Source: Candidatus Ichthyocystis sparus (lineage in GTDB: Bacteria > Pseudomonadota > Gammaproteobacteria > Burkholderiales > 2013Ark19i). Taken from it: DNA of 64,000 bases. Below, in pieces: positions 9,816-19,966 of the stretch. The notes under the pieces are model-generated. The model was not told the DNA's origin. It did not search any database and saw only the letters and a list, made by a program, of their open reading frames with translations. Both the position numbers and the translations under genes were made by a program. The stretch is from positions 1-64,000 of the forward strand of contig NZ_FKII01000046.1 in the NCBI RefSeq assembly GCF_900078745.1. Reading direction: 5' to 3'. Each line of letters starts with the position of its first letter. The stretch's first letter is position 1.

Positions 9816-10448
9816 GCATTAGCTAAAGCTTTGGTATTGGTAGTATGTTACCGTATTGATCTCAACTGCGTAAAATTGTAGTAAAAAATTTGGGCTGACA
9901 TTCTGCTTATTGCTAATAAGATCAATTTTAACAGCCTTGCTACAGAATAAGTTTTATAACTCAGTATTTTACGTGAGTGGCTATTGATGGCGGACTAATT
10001 TCATTTTTTGCAAATGTGCTCTGCATGCAAAGAATAATTTAAATGACCATTGAAGCTACAATTAGGTAATTAATAGTCGTGCACTTGCTATTATAACCTG
10101 GTGAATTATATTCTTCTGGTTTGACTTTTATAAATGATTAATAATCATTTATTCCTGCTTGTTACGTATTTCTATGCTTTCGTTGTTATATGGATGTTAC
10201 CATTACCATTGATACGTTGCCTCTAATTTGATTATGGTAATTTTTACTTTATATCTACTCCTCGATAATGTTGTACTCCCGGGTCGGAGCTTATTTTTTA
10301 TCTATCAATGGGGCGCGTGTTTGCGGGTGTCGTACTAATGATAAATAGTACACGAAAATTATCACCATAATTATATAACTATATCAGAAATTATTAGTTG
10401 CAACGGTGTAAGTGTGCCAGTAAAAAATAATAATACCGGAGAATAGGG
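9816..10448. other. Spacer between copies 3 and 4, nearly identical in part to the sequence after copy 4
   Basis: 9816-10010 is almost identical to 12827-13020 after the pseudogene copy, marking copies 3 and 4 as the most recent duplication. About 9991-10095 (TTTTTTGCAAATG, GAAGCTACAATTAGGTAATTAATAGTC) matches the minus-strand membrane gene at 13013 with large deletions. At 10332-10351 a perfect inverted pair GTACTA/TAGTAC with an 8-base gap lies ~100 bases before the start; degenerate forms occur at the same place before copies 2 and 3. The leader ends with GGAG seven bases before GTG 10449. Confidence 0.5.
9991..10095 (-). pseudogene. Short remnant of the Inc-like membrane gene
   Basis: Two blocks, around the TTTTTTGCAAAT segment and around GAAGCTACAATTAGGTAATT, align with 13014-13050 and 13200-13250 of the intact minus-strand gene. 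The middle is deleted. No open frame remains. This is the third trace of that gene next to an effector copy. Confidence 0.5.
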
Positions 10449-12826
10449 GTGGCTATTTCTGCCAATCCACCAATCAGGTTGAATGCTTCCTCTAAAGAGG
10501 AGATGCCACCTGATGATAAGAGTGTTCCTTACATATCAAGTGCCTATCTTGAACAAGAAGAGGTAAACTTAAACTGCAAAGTAAATGTTGGTGGTGTTGA
10601 TGTAAATTGTACTCATCTGTCAGCTTTATATCTTCGTAATGCTGTTGATTATCACGTTAAAAATGAAAAATTAATGGTTAGAGATATTTTTGGAAGTATC
10701 TATTTAATAGAAAGTATCATTCCTGAAGACATTGGTAAAATATATAAAAGCATGATAGATAGGTCCTGTGGCAGGCATATTGTGGCGTGTCGTAAGTTCG
10801 GTGATTTTTTGTGTGGTATCGCCAAAGATACTAGTCTTTACGAACAGAGATTTTTTTTATTAGGCAGTTTTTGTCATGTAATGTCCTTTATACTTTTACA
10901 TAAAAAATATTGTAAAACTTTACTAAGTAAGTACGTAGTTTGGTTTTTTGATCACAATAGAACGAATGTAGCGGCACGTGTTGCAGTTAGTGATCCTAGT
11001 GATTTTTTAGATGGATCTAGATTTGCTTTACAAAGTTTTGTTAGTAACAATCTTTACGGAAGATATTTTAAAAAACTTATCTGATCAACCTGAAGAATGT
11101 GAATGTCTTGTATATGAGCATTGTGAACTTAAAGATACTAATAAAGATTTTTTGACACGTCAAACTTTATCCCAATACGGAGTCTCTCCATGCATGGTAT
11201 TTCATTTGATTTCAGAGGGTAGTGCAAATGATGTGATGGGGCTAGTTAATGCAGTAGGGGTAAGAGTAGCGTAGGGATTACGGCACTTAGTATTGCTTTA
11301 AGATTGGGTAAGCACGAAAATACAGATGCTTATGGCTCATTGTTGGATACTATGTTTAGTGATGAAATGCTTAGATTTATTCCAGAATTGTTGTGGGCTG
11401 AAAATATATAATGTACGTTAGATATTTTTCTTACTTTAGAGAGTGATTATGCAAAGTATATTGCTGCTTATCGTAAGTTGCTAGATATAATTAATATACC
11501 ACACAAAATTCCTGCGTACACTATGGCTAATATACTTTCTAACTTGCTTATGGCTAGGAGATATGGCCTTCCAGGATTGTTTTTAGCCTTTCAGGAAAAT
11601 CATTATGAAGCAGTCAGTCAATTTTGTTTATTATTGATTATTCGTGATGAAATTTAAGTATATGAACTTTGCGACATGGTTTATGATTTTCTAATGTCTA
11701 AGCGAAGCGATGGTGTTATAGGTCTACATATTGCAATTTTGAAAGATAGTTCTGAGTCTGGTGAGTCTTTGGTGAACTATTGCTTAGATTTACTCATTTT
11801 AATAATTCTGACTATTTTGTAAATGTTAATAGAATAGTTTTTAAATTATTAATGATGGAATCTTTAAATTACAAATCTGGTATGTGTTTTGCCTTATATG
11901 AGAATAATATTAATTTAGTTGATGCTTACAGTGGATTGTTATAAAAGTTTACTCTTTTTAGGTGAGGAATGCCTGATTGTGAGTTTTATAATATGTTTCA
12001 CTAATTATTGATGGCAAGATCGCGAAGGCGAACCTGGATTATTTATGACCTTGCAAACGGTTGTGAAGATTCCATTAAAGCTTTTGCTAAATTGATAAGT
12101 CAATTTATGTCATTGAGTGCTCAAATTCCTCATGATAGATTGTTAGTTATGCTTCGTGAGTTATTTATGTTAGGTAGCGATGATGGTATATAAGGATGGT
12201 TCATTGCCTTGCAGCAGGGACACGGAGATTCTATAGTTGCTTTTTCTGAGTTATTAGAAAAATTATTTATGTTAGAAGGTGGGGTTATTTCCATAGAGGA
12301 GATTTTTAGTCTTACCTTTGACATATTAGTGGCTAAAAGTGATTCGGGTAGACCTGGATCATATAGCGCATTGATTCGTGATGAGGAATGTTATGTTAGT
12401 GCCTTTGGTATGTTACTAGGCGAGTAATGTCCAGAAATTCTGATGGTTGTCCTGGGTTATTTTCTGCTTTACGAGATAATTGTGTCAATGTTATTGCTAG
12501 CTATTTTTTTATTGGCGAGTAAACTTCCTAAGAGACATTGGGCTAACCTTTTGATTGCTAGAGATGTGCTAGGTGTTTCCGCCACATTTACAGCGCATCA
12601 TGGTGTTGTTGATGAATACTGCCAGTTTGTTGGTAAAACTACCTGAAGATGTGTTTTTAGAGGTACATACAAAATTAACAGAATTTACAAAGTGTAGAGA
12701 GTATCTAGATATCGAGGTGAAAATTTTGAAGCTGCTAGGTATGAGGCTTTTCTAGATTAGCTTACAGATCATAAAAATGATTAACCTGGGTCATCGGGTG
12801 ATACTAAATGTTGCGATGTTGTATAA
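10449..12826 (+). pseudogene. Decayed ShET2/EspL-like effector (copy 4); protease domain still open
   Basis: The GTG start and GGAG are intact and the first 211 codons (10449-11084) are open, still with Cys43, His143 and Asp168 (DPN has become DHN). A +1 frameshift near 11080 moves the frame. A deletion then removes the segment equivalent to NAVSSLNPGSEF...WGKSS near 11250, and many stops and small deletions follow (for example about 11409, 11656, 11941, 12003, 12190, 12425), with another frame change near 12500. Homology to the C-terminal cap continues to TAA at 12824-12826. A truncated 211-residue protease-domain protein could still be made. No repeat region would be attached to it. Confidence 0.85.
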
Positions 12827-13012
12827 GCATTAGCTAAAGCTTTGGTATTGGTAGCATGTTACCGTATTGATGTTAACTGCGTAATAATTATAGTAAAAAA
12901 TTTGGGCTGACATTTTGCTTGCTGCTAATAAGATCAATTTTAACAGCCTTGCCACAGAATCAGTTTTATAACTCAGTGTTTTACGTGATTGGCTATCGAC
13001 AGTGGACTAATT

Positions 13013-13594
13013 TCATTTTTTAGCACATTTTTTTGCAAATGATAGTACATGCAACGAACAATTTGATATGGAAGAAACCGTAGACATACCAAGTACCCCA
13101 TACTGTGCGTAAGAAATAATTTCGTTGAGTGTTTCTTGCTCTATTCCTTGTATTTGTAGTATGTTTAGCGCGGCCAATATGTGGAGAACCGCAAATGAAA
13201 TAATTATCGAGGCTATAATCAGGTAAGTAATAGTCAGACATCCACTATTTGAGCTTAATGGCTTTTCTTCCTCTACTTCTTCAGTAATAGGTTTTTTTGT
13301 GCTGTTGTCCGTCTTTGGCAATGATTCCCTACAATCATTCTTTGTCGACGTATTTGAATCAACTGTTGAAGTATTTGCAGGTTGTTCTTGGTAATCAATT
13401 CCGCACGAGCTTAGTGAGATAGGATTTTTACCAGTAGGATGATTTAATAACGATCCTTTTGATTCAGACTTGGGTTCTAATAATGTATCTGATTCTTCTT
13501 CCATCATAAGTGCAGCATCTTCATAATCTATAATTAATTCATAAGATAACGCAGGGATATCAGATAGATTACTTGTAATCGGCTTATTTTCCAT
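13013..13594 (-). CDS. Inc-like two-helix membrane protein
   Basis: 193 residues. A polar, Ser/Thr/Glu-rich N-terminus (1-115) is followed by a hydrophobic helix at ~119-143 (TYLIIASIIISFAVLHILAA), a short loop (NILQIQGIEQ), a weaker second hydrophobic segment at ~160-186 and a basic end (KKCAKK). No signal peptide. ATG 13594 is preceded by AGGAG nine bases upstream. The layout of one closely spaced helix pair with both tails on the same side is that of chlamydial Inc proteins and of other proteins in this window (14714, 15790, 30280, 34487, 35705). It converges on the dead effector copy 4. Degraded copies of it follow the live effector copies. The function is unknown; insertion in a host-derived vacuole membrane is an inference. 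Confidence 0.7.
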   Translation of the reverse strand: MENKPITSNLSDIPALSYELIIDYEDAALMMEEESDTLLEPKSESKGSLLNHPTGKNPISLSSCGIDYQEQPANTSTVDSNTSTKNDCRESLPKTDNSTKKPITEEVEEEKPLSSNSGCLTITYLIIASIIISFAVLHILAALNILQIQGIEQETLNEIISYAQYGVLGMSTVSSISNCSLHVLSFAKKCAKK

Positions 13595-14713
13595 TGATAT
13601 TATCTCCTATATCATAGTGGTTACGTAACTATTACCAAAACCATGTTATCAATATACACAAGCGCATCATACCTTTACCTGATGTGTCCATTTTGGTGCA
13701 ACATGCGTACTAAGAGAGATATTTATACACTTAATTCATACTTAATTTGGTTGATTATTACGTGCCAGTGCATAAGTGGATCCTAAAATAGCTAGATTTA
13801 AATTTGTTCACGCACAAAGGCACTTACTTAATATAAAACACACCGTATACTTCATTATAGGTCATTTTGATCTTATTATGTATTTTTTTCGTCTGCGATT
13901 GTACGACTATACTCGTTAGATCTTATGCTCAGGTCATGATAGAATTAGTCTTAGTTAAAACATTTTATTAAATTATATGGATATTATTATTACAATCACA
14001 TGTAGATTACACATTCGATGATTTATTTTTTGTAATGCGGTATGGGTTATTATTCATTTCTATATCTTAGGCTTAGATTATTTTATCTTTACATTAAGCT
14101 AATTATGGCACCTGATTTTTAGTTTTTTATACAGTAAATCTTGTTTGCAGATTGTGCTGCATGTGATGTTTTTGTTTAATATTTTGCGTTATAGATTATG
14201 CAAAAGATGCACACTATTTTGTATGCTATGATTTTTAGTAGCTTACGTCATTGCGCAAAGATACTAAGGTAGATGTTTGTTTTTAATCTAACATTTTTAT
14301 CATTAATGTGTTTTGTGGTTTTATTTATACAAATGATATCTTGTATCATGTTTTTGGGTTACATCAGTATACTTAGTGGGTATTGGTATTTCATAAAGAG
14401 TACAGGCTCTGGGTTATGTTGGTACAATTCTTGCGCATATTTTTCTGGTAGATACCACATCATGTTCTACCCACTGGCGCGTGAGTTTTTTATGCGAGGT
14501 ACATTTAATATTGTACGGTTCATCAGGCCAACTTCTAAATTTTTATAAAACATTATTTTATATACGCTCTAGCCTAATCTTGTATTTGTTAATAATTGCA
14601 AATAACATGCACTATGTGTAATTGTTACATATTTACTACAACATTTTTGTACGATTTTTCCTATTCTGATTTAGTACACTGATGGTTTTTATTTGTGCCT
14701 TTTATCGTGAGAA
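13595..14713. other. 1.1 kb AT-rich region without a convincing gene
   Basis: The only notable frame is 14273-14548 on the plus strand (91 residues, hydrophobic first half), but its ATG has no properly spaced ribosome site and no relative elsewhere in the window. It may be a decayed membrane gene. The remainder shows stops in all frames and no repeat or RNA gene that I recognise. The right part lies downstream of the minus-strand gene ending at 14714. Confidence 0.3.
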
Positions 14714-15235
14714 TTAGGTATTTATTTTGTCTTCTAGGCATTTTTTGTATCCCATTTTTTCACCGTGAGATTTTCCAACAACAAAGGTAGTAGCAGAGAG
14801 AAATATAGCAGAAATGCCAATCATGCCGCATACTCCATAGAAAGCAATTCTTAAAGCCATATGCCTAGCCATGTCTGGTATTTTAATCATTTTTAATGAT
14901 ACTAAGGTGGCAACAACTATCCATGTAATTGTAAGAAGTATAATGCATGCAGAAATAGCAATAAGAGCTTTGCTTGATTTGCTTAGTTTGCCAACATGTT
15001 CTGGTATCTCGTTTTGCTTAATTTCTGCCAATCCTTTTGTGTCGTTACAAGTGATTGATAATTTTCTTGAATAAATATTTATTCCACTGGTTGTTTTATC
15101 AGAAGATGATAATGATGGCGAAGATGCAGTTTCTGTAAAAATGTCAGAAGAACCTAATAGCTCTTCTTTATCTGTAAATTCTGTTGATCCCATTTGTGAA
15201 TGACGCATAGCATCATAATTAATATTTGTACTCAT
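14714..15235 (-). CDS. Inc-like two-helix membrane protein
   Basis: 173 residues. Polar Ser/Thr-rich N-terminus (1-88), helix 1 at ~90-113, loop SLKMIKIPDMARHM, helix 2 at ~127-153, and a charged tail GKSHGEKMGYKKCLEDK. The loop and the tail closely match the next gene (MRIIHIPGM; GRSRGEISGYRSCIK), so the two are diverged paralogues. ATG 15235 follows AAGGAA with a normal gap. No signal peptide or enzyme motif is present. The bilobed hydrophobic domain suggests a protein placed in the membrane around the intracellular colony, as chlamydial Inc proteins are. That location is an inference, and a bacterial inner-membrane protein is the alternative. Confidence 0.7.
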   Translation of the reverse strand: MSTNINYDAMRHSQMGSTEFTDKEELLGSSDIFTETASSPSLSSSDKTTSGINIYSRKLSITCNDTKGLAEIKQNEIPEHVGKLSKSSKALIAISACIILLTITWIVVATLVSLKMIKIPDMARHMALRIAFYGVCGMIGISAIFLSATTFVVGKSHGEKMGYKKCLEDKINT

Positions 15236-15789
15236 ACCACTTTTCCTTATTTCGTCATTATTTGATTTTAAATAGCAGACCTATAATTTATACACAATTA
15301 TTACTGTCACAGTGCACAATGGCCATGCCATGCTACTTTTTTTGATATGATTTGACAAGGAGTCTTTTATATTGAGTTTTGTTTGTGCTCGTATTACATA
15401 TACATATAAATTAAGTAACTATAGCATCACATAACAACACTCGTATAAAAATACATCGTAGCAATTATCATTATTTTTATGATTATCTAGAAATTATTTT
15501 ATGTAAATATCATGCACATCTTGTACTATGTCGCTGCATGGATGAGTCGAAAATTCATATTTATGACGTAAGCATATTTACAAAACCCTGCTACCGACAC
15601 AAGCTCCACAGTGTTACAGTACATGTAAGAAAATAATTACAAAGAGCTGTAGGAGTGACAACCCTCAACCCGCCACTCCTATCTTAGGTGTGCTGCTTAT
15701 TTTTCAACGTATTAATTATAAATTAACCATTTACTACTGAATCCAATTACTACTGAATCCAATCCTTCACTAGGTAAGTTTTGTTCTAC
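15236..15789. other. Intergenic region with a hairpin and a 16-base tandem repeat
   Basis: No gene was seen. An inverted repeat TAGGAGTG/CACTCCTA (15650-15681, 16-base loop) lies just past the 3' end of the minus-strand gene at 15790. A perfect 16-base tandem duplication (TTACTACTGAATCCAA) occupies 15731-15762. Confidence 0.5.
15650..15681 (-). terminator. Possible terminator hairpin of the 15790-16914 gene
   Basis: An 8-bp perfect stem (TAGGAGTG with CACTCCTA) encloses a 16-base loop, about 110 bases beyond the stop of the minus-strand gene. The T-rich tract that follows on the minus strand is interrupted, so it is a weak rho-independent terminator at best. Confidence 0.35.
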
Positions 15790-16914
15790 TTATTGTATCC
15801 TCTCTCTACGAGCAAGCTCTGCTTCCCTAAGAGCAACCTCTCTTTCCCTATGATTTACGGATTGTTCTTTCATCATAAGTGCATGGTTTCTTTCAACATG
15901 CGCAACCATACAGGGCTCCATTCTGCTTATAGTGAATTCCCTACGTTCTATATTACAGATTAATTCTCGTGCGGACTTTTTCATTCCCTCCATATTTTTA
16001 GATTCACCAAGATCAGCTAAGAAAGAAACACGACACACACGAGCTCTATCAGTTTCCATCTCAAGTTCATTCCTTGCTCTTTCGAATGCTTCCGTAGATG
16101 CTCTCAAGATATCATCAATTTCACGAATTCCTAGTGTTCTTCCTTCTCTAAACTCTAGATCTTTTTGTTTATTTTCTAGATCTCTTAACATTCCATTTGC
16201 CTGAGACTGCTTATCTGCAATGTCTTTCAAGATTCTATCGTTTTTTTCCGACTCTTCAGCGAGTAGTTTCTCTTTCTCAGCAAGCAGTTTCTCTTTATCA
16301 GCTACGCGTCTCATGACTCTAGATGTACTTTTAATGCATGAACGATACCCAGATATTTCTCCTCTTGATCTTCCTATGATTAGGGCAAGTGCAATGCCTG
16401 CAAGAAGAGACAATATCATTATCGAGCACCCGACGGAGACAGCTACTCTTAAGAATAAATTATTACTCATGCCAGGAATGTGTATTATCCTCATGTAGAA
16501 CAACACAGCGGTAATAATTGCGGCTACTATGATCAGTAAAAGAAGTATAGATGCTGCAACCACCACGGTATCTCGAGGGGTTTTAGTTGATCCTAAGAGT
16601 CTAGGTAGTGATATCTGTAACTTTTCACTATGGTTTTCACACCGATTGCCACTTTGTGGTAAAAGTGGGCATTTGTCACCTTCAATTGATTCCCTATCAA
16701 AGCCGATATGTTGTCCGGACGATAATGCCAACCCAGTTCCTCCATTGTCATCTCTCCGCATTGCAGGATAGCCGTGCCCATCCTCATCATGATTATGATG
16801 ATTCTGTACAGTTGAAAGACCGTTCTTATCATTGCCATACACGCACGCGCCACCGTCACCACCCGCAGCGCAAGGCGCTCCTTCTCTTACTGTAGTAATT
16901 TGCGAATTAATCAT
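15790..16914 (-). CDS. Inc-like two-helix membrane protein with coiled-coil tail
   Basis: 374 residues from ATG 16914, which has AGGAG eight bases upstream; an in-frame ATG at 16962 lacks one and would add a dubious N-terminus. N-terminus 1-112 is polar, Gly/Asp/His-rich. Helix 1 is at ~116-141, the loop is MRIIHIPGMSNN, and helix 2 is at ~153-181. A long charged coiled coil follows (~195-300, with KEKLLAEKEKLLAEE repeats), then a second charged helix to the end (REREVALREAELARRERIQ). The loop and the GRSRGEISGYRSC segment make it a paralogue of 14714-15235. It resembles chlamydial Inc proteins with cytosolic coiled coils. The function is unknown. Confidence 0.75.
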   Translation of the reverse strand: MINSQITTVREGAPCAAGGDGGACVYGNDKNGLSTVQNHHNHDEDGHGYPAMRRDDNGGTGLALSSGQHIGFDRESIEGDKCPLLPQSGNRCENHSEKLQISLPRLLGSTKTPRDTVVVAASILLLLIIVAAIITAVLFYMRIIHIPGMSNNLFLRVAVSVGCSIMILSLLAGIALALIIGRSRGEISGYRSCIKSTSRVMRRVADKEKLLAEKEKLLAEESEKNDRILKDIADKQSQANGMLRDLENKQKDLEFREGRTLGIREIDDILRASTEAFERARNELEMETDRARVCRVSFLADLGESKNMEGMKKSARELICNIERREFTISRMEPCMVAHVERNHALMMKEQSVNHREREVALREAELARRERIQ

Positions 16915-18437
16915 TATTGACACTCCTAGCATGTGAATTATTACATTTAAAAAATACTCCAAGCATCAGTCGTTATAATCTTAGTTAATATGTTCTTTAT
17001 TGTCTTGATTCGCAGTTGCAACTATTAGGTGTACTGGACAGATATTATTACCTATGTATTTGAATCCAGACATATAGTGCAGTTAAGCACATTAGGGGGT
17101 GGTTTTGTCAGTGACTCTATGGGTACTAAGTCAGTTAAATAAGGTTTGTTGTGCTATTGCAATAGTATCTAACTTATATGAGTGTTTTTTGTGAAACAAC
17201 TTGTAACAATTAGATGGCTGCGCTCCATAATAATTATATCAACACGCCATATAACGTACGTCCTTATACTTGTTACACAAGTAGAGCGGTTTGTATTTTG
17301 ATGTAGTTAGCAATAACAGTTAGTATACAAATATGGTTAGTATATAATTTTTATTATCACCATATTATATTGATAATTCATTTTTACCACTGTGCTATGT
17401 TGTTTTTTATTTTAATTGTTGATTGAGTACAGATGCAAAATTTGTTTATGAAGCAAAGTTCCTAGTGTGATAAATGTGCTTATTGATCTTTGTCTTATAC
17501 CATAATGCATGTTCCGTAGTAATGAAGATACAGTAATTCAGGTTACTGTGATTTTGTTACAAGTTGTAGTGATCTTGAAAATGTTACCCCGTAACGTTTA
17601 TGCAACTAACTATTTAACACATGGTGTTGTGAATCAACTACGGATAGTGAGATTTCTCACTTTTGTGATGATGATAATTTTTGTTATTAATTGTTGTTAG
17701 ATTGAGAAAGATAACTATGAAGGGGAAGGAATCACAAAAAATATTGATAATTATTCTGGATTACATAAAATATAAAACATAGTATCTAAGAGAAATATAC
17801 AGAAATAACATGCCTTATGTGCACTGACGATATTCAACAAAGATTAGGCTATCCTTGTGTTTGTGTTGAGATAGTAATAATGGATAAAGGATGTCTTATT
17901 AGTATCATTACTATACTATCTACCGTCTGCAGTAGTAAAGTTAAAGGAAATATAAGTTTTTTTACTACGCTATACCGTTCGACTAATTATGCTGGTTTCT
18001 ATGTATTGCCGATTTTTGGTTATTGTTTCAACCTGTGAATCTCCGTGTTTCGGGATATTGTGATAATTTTGTTAAGTTGGTGTGATTTTTTGTTGTTGAG
18101 CTGCTTGACTTTCAATATTTTGTAAATTAGGAAAATTACTTACTACTTACATTACTTGCAGTTGTTGCTACTCTTACTATAAGAAGAGGACTGCTAGGGG
18201 AAAAAGTGTATTAGTATTACTTTATGAACAAGGTTACATCTGCCCTTCTCCTATATCAATGATTTTGCGATTTGCGTTGTGCGTGGCGCGTTGTGGTTGC
18301 TGCTGGCGTTGACATTATTAGAGGCTAGTTACTGAAGGCTGTGCATGATTATGTAGAAAATTATAAGTAGCAGAAGATGGCGGTGGTTATAAAGGAAAGG
18401 ATAAATGCGAAAACGGTTGATCTTTTAGGGGAGTGGT
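16915..18437. other. 1.5 kb AT-rich region without a recognised gene
   Basis: Two short plus frames (17509-17700, 63 residues; 17817-18038, 73 residues) lack ribosome sites and relatives and are probably chance or decayed. The region forms the divergent promoter zone between the minus-strand gene ending at 16914 and the plus-strand gene at 18438. Nothing else is recognised. Confidence 0.3.
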
Positions 18438-19223
18438 ATGGATAGGGTTGATTTGTTGTCTTCGATTTCTACTTCGACACGTGGTGGCAGTTTGGGATGT
18501 ACTGACGGTTCTTCTACTGTGTGTAGCTGTTGTGAGGTGTCATTGAGGGATTGCACTTGTTCGGGTCCAGGTCCATGGTTGGTTTGTTCTGCCCCCCTTT
18601 TTTCACGTGTTGCTAGTTCCACTGCCTTATGTTGTTCGCGTTCGGTTAGATCTGACTTGGGTTCTATGTCTACTGGTGCTGTATGTGAGTCTGCTGAAAG
18701 CGCAGGCGGATCCGGAGATACTCCTGATAGTTCACACTATGTGGCTGTGTGTTCTAGTGCTTGTGCAAGTTTTATGGTGGCGGCGTGTCCTCTAACCTGG
18801 TTACCTACATGTGAAGAGGTTCGTGTTCCTGTTGAGGAGCGTGCAGGTTCTTTGGTGTCTCGGAGTGTTGTTGTACCATCTACCCCTTTGACTGCGTGTT
18901 CTACTAGGATTTGTGCAGATCGGAGGATTGTTAGAAATCCTCTAATTTTTTTGCCTAGATGTCAAAGTCTTCCTGCTGAGGAGCGTGCAGGTCCTTTGGT
19001 TTCTTGGAGTGGTGTAGTACCTTCTGTCCCTTTGACTGAGTGCTCTGCTAGGGTTTGTGAGGACTGGAAGATTGTTAGGAATCCTCTGCTTTTTTTATCT
19101 AAATGTCGAAGTCTTCCTACTGGGGAGTGTGCAGGTCCTTTGGTTTCTTGGAGTGGTGTGGTACCTTCTGTCTCTTTATCTGAAAGTTCTTCTTCTGGTT
19201 CACTGAGCTGCAAGTTTTTTTAG
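18438..19223 (+). CDS. Cys/Ser/Val-rich protein with ~60-residue tandem repeats, unknown function
   Basis: 261 residues. The first ~115 residues are low-complexity, rich in Ser, Cys and Gly (CSCCEVSLRDCTCSGPGPW). From ~120 on there are three tandem repeats of ~60 residues built on the order PL.FLP.C.SLP.EERAGPLVSW, SGVVPSVPLTECS, ARVCEDWKIVRN; the last is partial. AGGGGAG lies just before ATG 18438. No helix pair or enzyme motif is seen. The reverse strand also has open pieces (18962-19213, 18425-18622), because the repeat is open in both directions. I prefer the plus strand, since its frame is continuous over the whole repeat region and the following genes lie on that strand. Not recognised. 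Confidence 0.5.
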   Translation: MDRVDLLSSISTSTRGGSLGCTDGSSTVCSCCEVSLRDCTCSGPGPWLVCSAPLFSRVASSTALCCSRSVRSDLGSMSTGAVCESAESAGGSGDTPDSSHYVAVCSSACASFMVAACPLTWLPTCEEVRVPVEERAGSLVSRSVVVPSTPLTACSTRICADRRIVRNPLIFLPRCQSLPAEERAGPLVSWSGVVPSVPLTECSARVCEDWKIVRNPLLFLSKCRSLPTGECAGPLVSWSGVVPSVSLSESSSSGSLSCKFF

Positions 19224-19966
19224 TTTAGTGTAAACGCAGGTACTTATTGGTAATCACGGTTTTTTTTGTCTTCTATTACCCTACGTATATCAATGAGGGA
19301 GGGACTCTGTGGCCTCTGGTCTCTTTACATATGTTGTTATCAAATTTGGGTGCTAAGCACATCATCAAGTTATATGTACGGAGGTAATGAGGGTCTTTGT
19401 TACTAGGTGACGCAGGTAAGTTTAGTTTTACAACCGTGCTACACAATTTGTGATTTTGGACTAGTTACATTGTTATTATAGTATAAAGTGCTTTCTTAAA
19501 AACAATTGTTGCTGCTAGATGTTTCTTCTGCCTTTCTTATTCATTTCAATGCAAGAGCAAAATGTAATCACTTAACTTTTATTTATACTCATAAGTGGTG
19601 GGTAAGTTCTATTTAATTTAATTATTACAGTAAAAGTAACAATCATTTTAGAAAAGTATATAGCATAATACTATTACTTACTACTTATGATGTTTGTTAT
19701 TCGATTATGATCTTTGTTTATATAGTTGGATATTTGATTTGCGTTTTTGGAAGTTTTATTAGTATTTGACCTGATAGCGTGGGTTTTTTTATTGCGTGAG
19801 CACGTAGTTATAAGCGTTTAGGCGTGATTGTGTGGCTTTGTTTTATGATTTTACTTGTGGGGGGTGATTTTTTTCTTCTGTTATGGGTTGTTTCTTTGCC
19901 TATCTTCAAGGGCGAGGTGTTTTGCTGAGAATTGTTAAGGATTACAGTAAGTATAGAGGGTTTTTT
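19224..19966. other. Intergenic region, no gene seen
   Basis: AT-rich with a G+T-rich plus strand and stops in all frames. The plus frame of the next gene is open from GTG/ATG codons at 19883, but the better start is 19967. Confidence 0.35.

Noticed and set aside
14273..14548. 91-residue hydrophobic plus-strand ORF
   Set aside because: No properly spaced ribosome site, no relative in the window, and AT-rich sequence easily yields hydrophobic frames; mentioned only in the region entry.
16593..16895. Overlapping ORFs on both strands within the 15790-16914 gene
   Set aside because: Shadows of the His/Asp-rich N-terminal coding region; the annotated frame has the ribosome site and the conserved helix pair.
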